The position numbers and the translations under genes were made by a program. The notes under the pieces are model-generated. The model was not told the DNA's origin and made no database searches. It was given only the letters and a program-made list of their open reading frames with translations. From NCBI RefSeq assembly GCF_020531905.1, contig NZ_JAJAWG010000002.1, forward strand, positions 248,001 through 312,000: a DNA stretch of 64,000 nucleotides, read 5' to 3'. Positions 62,677-64,000 of this stretch are shown piece by piece (the stretch's first letter is position 1; every line of letters starts with the position of its first letter). This DNA comes from Deefgea salmonis (lineage in GTDB: Bacteria; Pseudomonadota; Gammaproteobacteria; Burkholderiales; Chitinibacteraceae).

Positions 62677-63462
62677 TTATTTTGGTGCGCTTTTTTGCCG
62701 TGCATGGCGAAAATAGCGGGTGTTGGCATAAAAGTCGGCGTCTTGCTCGGGCCACCATTGCGGGATGCCCAAATAAGGCAGTGGCGGCAATTGGCGCGGG
62801 GTTTGTAGCGCGTGTTGCTCGATTTGTTCGGCAATTCGGCGATCGAGTTCTTGGCGCTGCGCGATTAAATCAAGCGCAAAAAAATCTGTATCGACTTGAA
62901 TCGGCCAGCATTTACCGGTTAGGCCAATAAATGGTTGTAATAGGTTCTCTAGCGTAGCGTGGCCAAAAACAAAGGCGCTGATTTCTTGGCCCCATGCTTT
63001 GGCTTCGTCAACAAATAAGGTCTGCCATTGATGCGCGACCATCAGCTCAAGCAGCGCCGGGCGGCTATACGGCAAAATTAGGCCGCATTCATCAAATAAG
63101 GTGGCGGCATCGCGTACTGGCCCACGGATTTTGCTATCGGGATCGGCTTGCATCGCTTTAAAGTGCAGCGCATTGAGTGCCACTTTGCTTTTGGGATAGG
63201 CTTGCCAAATGGTGGCGTTAAACGTGTCATGCCAGTTTAAGCGCGTCGCGACACGGCCTTTTTGGTAGATTTCAAGCTCGTAATATTCGGTGATGCTATC
63301 GGGATCAACAAACTGAATACGTGCGCCACCGTGAGTTTGGATCGGCTCGCTGACCGTTAGCCAATCGGCGTGCAATGGGGCTTGGGAAAAGCGTTGTAGA
63401 TAGGGTAAAACCGGTGCAAAAGCAGGGGTGGTCGAGAAAAAATCAAGGGGCCAAGAGGTCAT
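62677..63462 (-). CDS. DUF3025 protein
   Basis: A 261-residue protein. AWPKSKVALNALHFKAM-like text (YPKSKVALNALHFKAM) and RGPVRDAATLFDECGL are the conserved segments of DUF3025, a family of unknown function found in beta- and gammaproteobacteria. ATG 63462 is preferred over a TTG three codons earlier. It follows tpx on the same strand with a hairpin between. Confidence 0.85.
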   Translation of the reverse strand: MTSWPLDFFSTTPAFAPVLPYLQRFSQAPLHADWLTVSEPIQTHGGARIQFVDPDSITEYYELEIYQKGRVATRLNWHDTFNATIWQAYPKSKVALNALHFKAMQADPDSKIRGPVRDAATLFDECGLILPYSRPALLELMVAHQWQTLFVDEAKAWGQEISAFVFGHATLENLLQPFIGLTGKCWPIQVDTDFFALDLIAQRQELDRRIAEQIEQHALQTPRQLPPLPYLGIPQWWPEQDADFYANTRYFRHARQKSAPK

Positions 63463-63479
63463 AAAATTCAAAAATCAAG

Positions 63480-63509
63480 CAGGGTTAAACAGTGCGAAGT
63501 TTAACCCTG
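63480..63509 (-). terminator. Hairpin after tpx
   Basis: CAGGGTTAAAC (63480-63490) and GTTTAACCCTG (63499-63509) form a perfect 11-bp stem with 8-base loop just after the tpx stop, followed on the minus strand by CTTGATTTTT. Confidence 0.75.
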
Positions 63510-63518
63510 ATCGGGCGC

Positions 63519-64000
63519 TTAAGCTAAAACTTTCAATGCTGCTTCATAGTTAGGCTCGTCTTTAATGTCGGCAACGAGTTCAGCATGCAGCACTTGATCA
63601 TTGCCATCCAACACAATCACCGCACGTGCAGCAACGCCAGCCAGTGGTGCGCTGGTGATGTCAACGCCGTAATTGGCCAAAAACTCACGGCCGCGCATGG
63701 TGGATAAATTCACTACATTTTCAATGCCTTCGGCACCGCAAAAGCGGCTTTGCGCGAATGGCAAATCAGCAGAAATGCACAATACCACGGTGTTTTCGAG
63801 TTTGGCGGCCGACTCGTTGAAATGACGCACTGACATCGCGCAAGTTGGGGTGTCAACGCTAGGGAAAATATTCAAAACTTTACGTTTGCCGGCCAGACTG
63901 GCCAAGCTCACGTCAGAAAGATCTTTAGCCACCAAGCTAAATGCCGGTGCGATGCTGCCAACGGTAGGGAAAGTACCGTTGAGGGTGACTGGATTGCCAC
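63519..64000 (-). CDS. tpx: Thiol peroxidase Tpx (gene cut by window edge)
   Basis: The frame is open to the window end; only a few N-terminal residues are missing. The visible 160 residues include [17 protein letters not shown], the peroxidatic cysteine in [12 protein letters not shown] and the resolving cysteine in SRFCGAEG. Tpx reduces lipid and other hydroperoxides using thioredoxin. The shorter ATG frame starting at 63935 would lack the N-terminal strand and is not believed. Confidence 0.93.
   Translation of the reverse strand, partial: GNPVTLNGTFPTVGSIAPAFSLVAKDLSDVSLASLAGKRKVLNIFPSVDTPTCAMSVRHFNESAAKLENTVVLCISADLPFAQSRFCGAEGIENVVNLSTMRGREFLANYGVDITSAPLAGVAARAVIVLDGNDQVLHAELVADIKDEPNYEAALKVLA

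Noticed and set aside
62577-62930. A 117-codon plus-strand frame over the end of the DUF3025 gene
   Set aside because: Antisense shadow of the DUF3025 gene and the amtB promoter region.
1-64000. CRISPR array, rRNA operon, prophage or complete insertion sequence
   Set aside because: No regularly spaced repeats, rRNA sequence, phage genes or transposase frames were found on either strand.

Overview
The window looks like a chromosomal segment of a free-living betaproteobacterium, most likely of the order Neisseriales (Chitinibacter, Deefgea or Iodobacter-like). The reasons are a MotD-type flagellar protein, the ilvE / small CHCC zinc-finger gene / waaF order, DedA and Alr beside LplT, a USG-1 paralogue of Asd, and an N-acetylglucosamine-kinase and GntR pair beside a sugar ABC transporter. 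This placement is inferred from protein resemblance and gene order, not from a search. I see no rRNA, CRISPR array, prophage or complete insertion sequence.

Layout: 1-2365 holds a HAD phosphatase (cut at the window edge), a Rieske protein, SppA and MotD. 2909-9728 is a four-gene signalling cluster: two homologous helical-repeat (TPR-like) proteins of unknown function, a hybrid histidine kinase with the same repeat type at its N-terminus, and a REC-GGDEF diguanylate cyclase. All neighbouring genes overlap or nearly overlap, and the second gene carries a frameshift caused by a 7-bp tandem duplication. 9862-14054 is an RND efflux pump; 14146-17449 holds lplT, a DedA protein and alr; 17780-19688 holds lysC and five tRNA genes (Ser, Arg, Glu, Arg, Glu).

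20402-30100 is a heme acquisition island: TonB-dependent receptor, HmuS-type factor, HmuTUV ABC transporter, HutW, HutX, a short oxidoreductase and a divergent ChaN lipoprotein, with Fur-box-like palindromes at the two control regions. 30180-41653 is housekeeping: msrB, aroA, waaF, a CHCC zinc-finger protein, ilvE, two small exported proteins, a USG-1 protein, rlmD and a second hybrid histidine kinase.

41706-44286 (cysB, a TauE-family exporter, cysH of the APS-reductase type) and 54493-59905 (two tandem sulfate-binding proteins, cysT, cysW, cysA) together make a sulfate assimilation set. Between them, 44590-51531 encodes an N-acetylglucosamine-kinase-like enzyme, a GntR regulator and a complete sugar ABC importer, inferred to serve amino-sugar or chitin-oligosaccharide uptake. 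The end of the window has a Sel1-repeat protein between dispersed repeats, an ammonium transporter with a sigma-54-like promoter, a DUF3025 protein and a thiol peroxidase cut by the window edge.

The most unusual parts are the repeat-protein / kinase / cyclase cluster with its slippage-prone tracts, a nine-G tract inside the heme permease gene, and the palindrome-rich 700-bp control region ahead of the sugar transporter.
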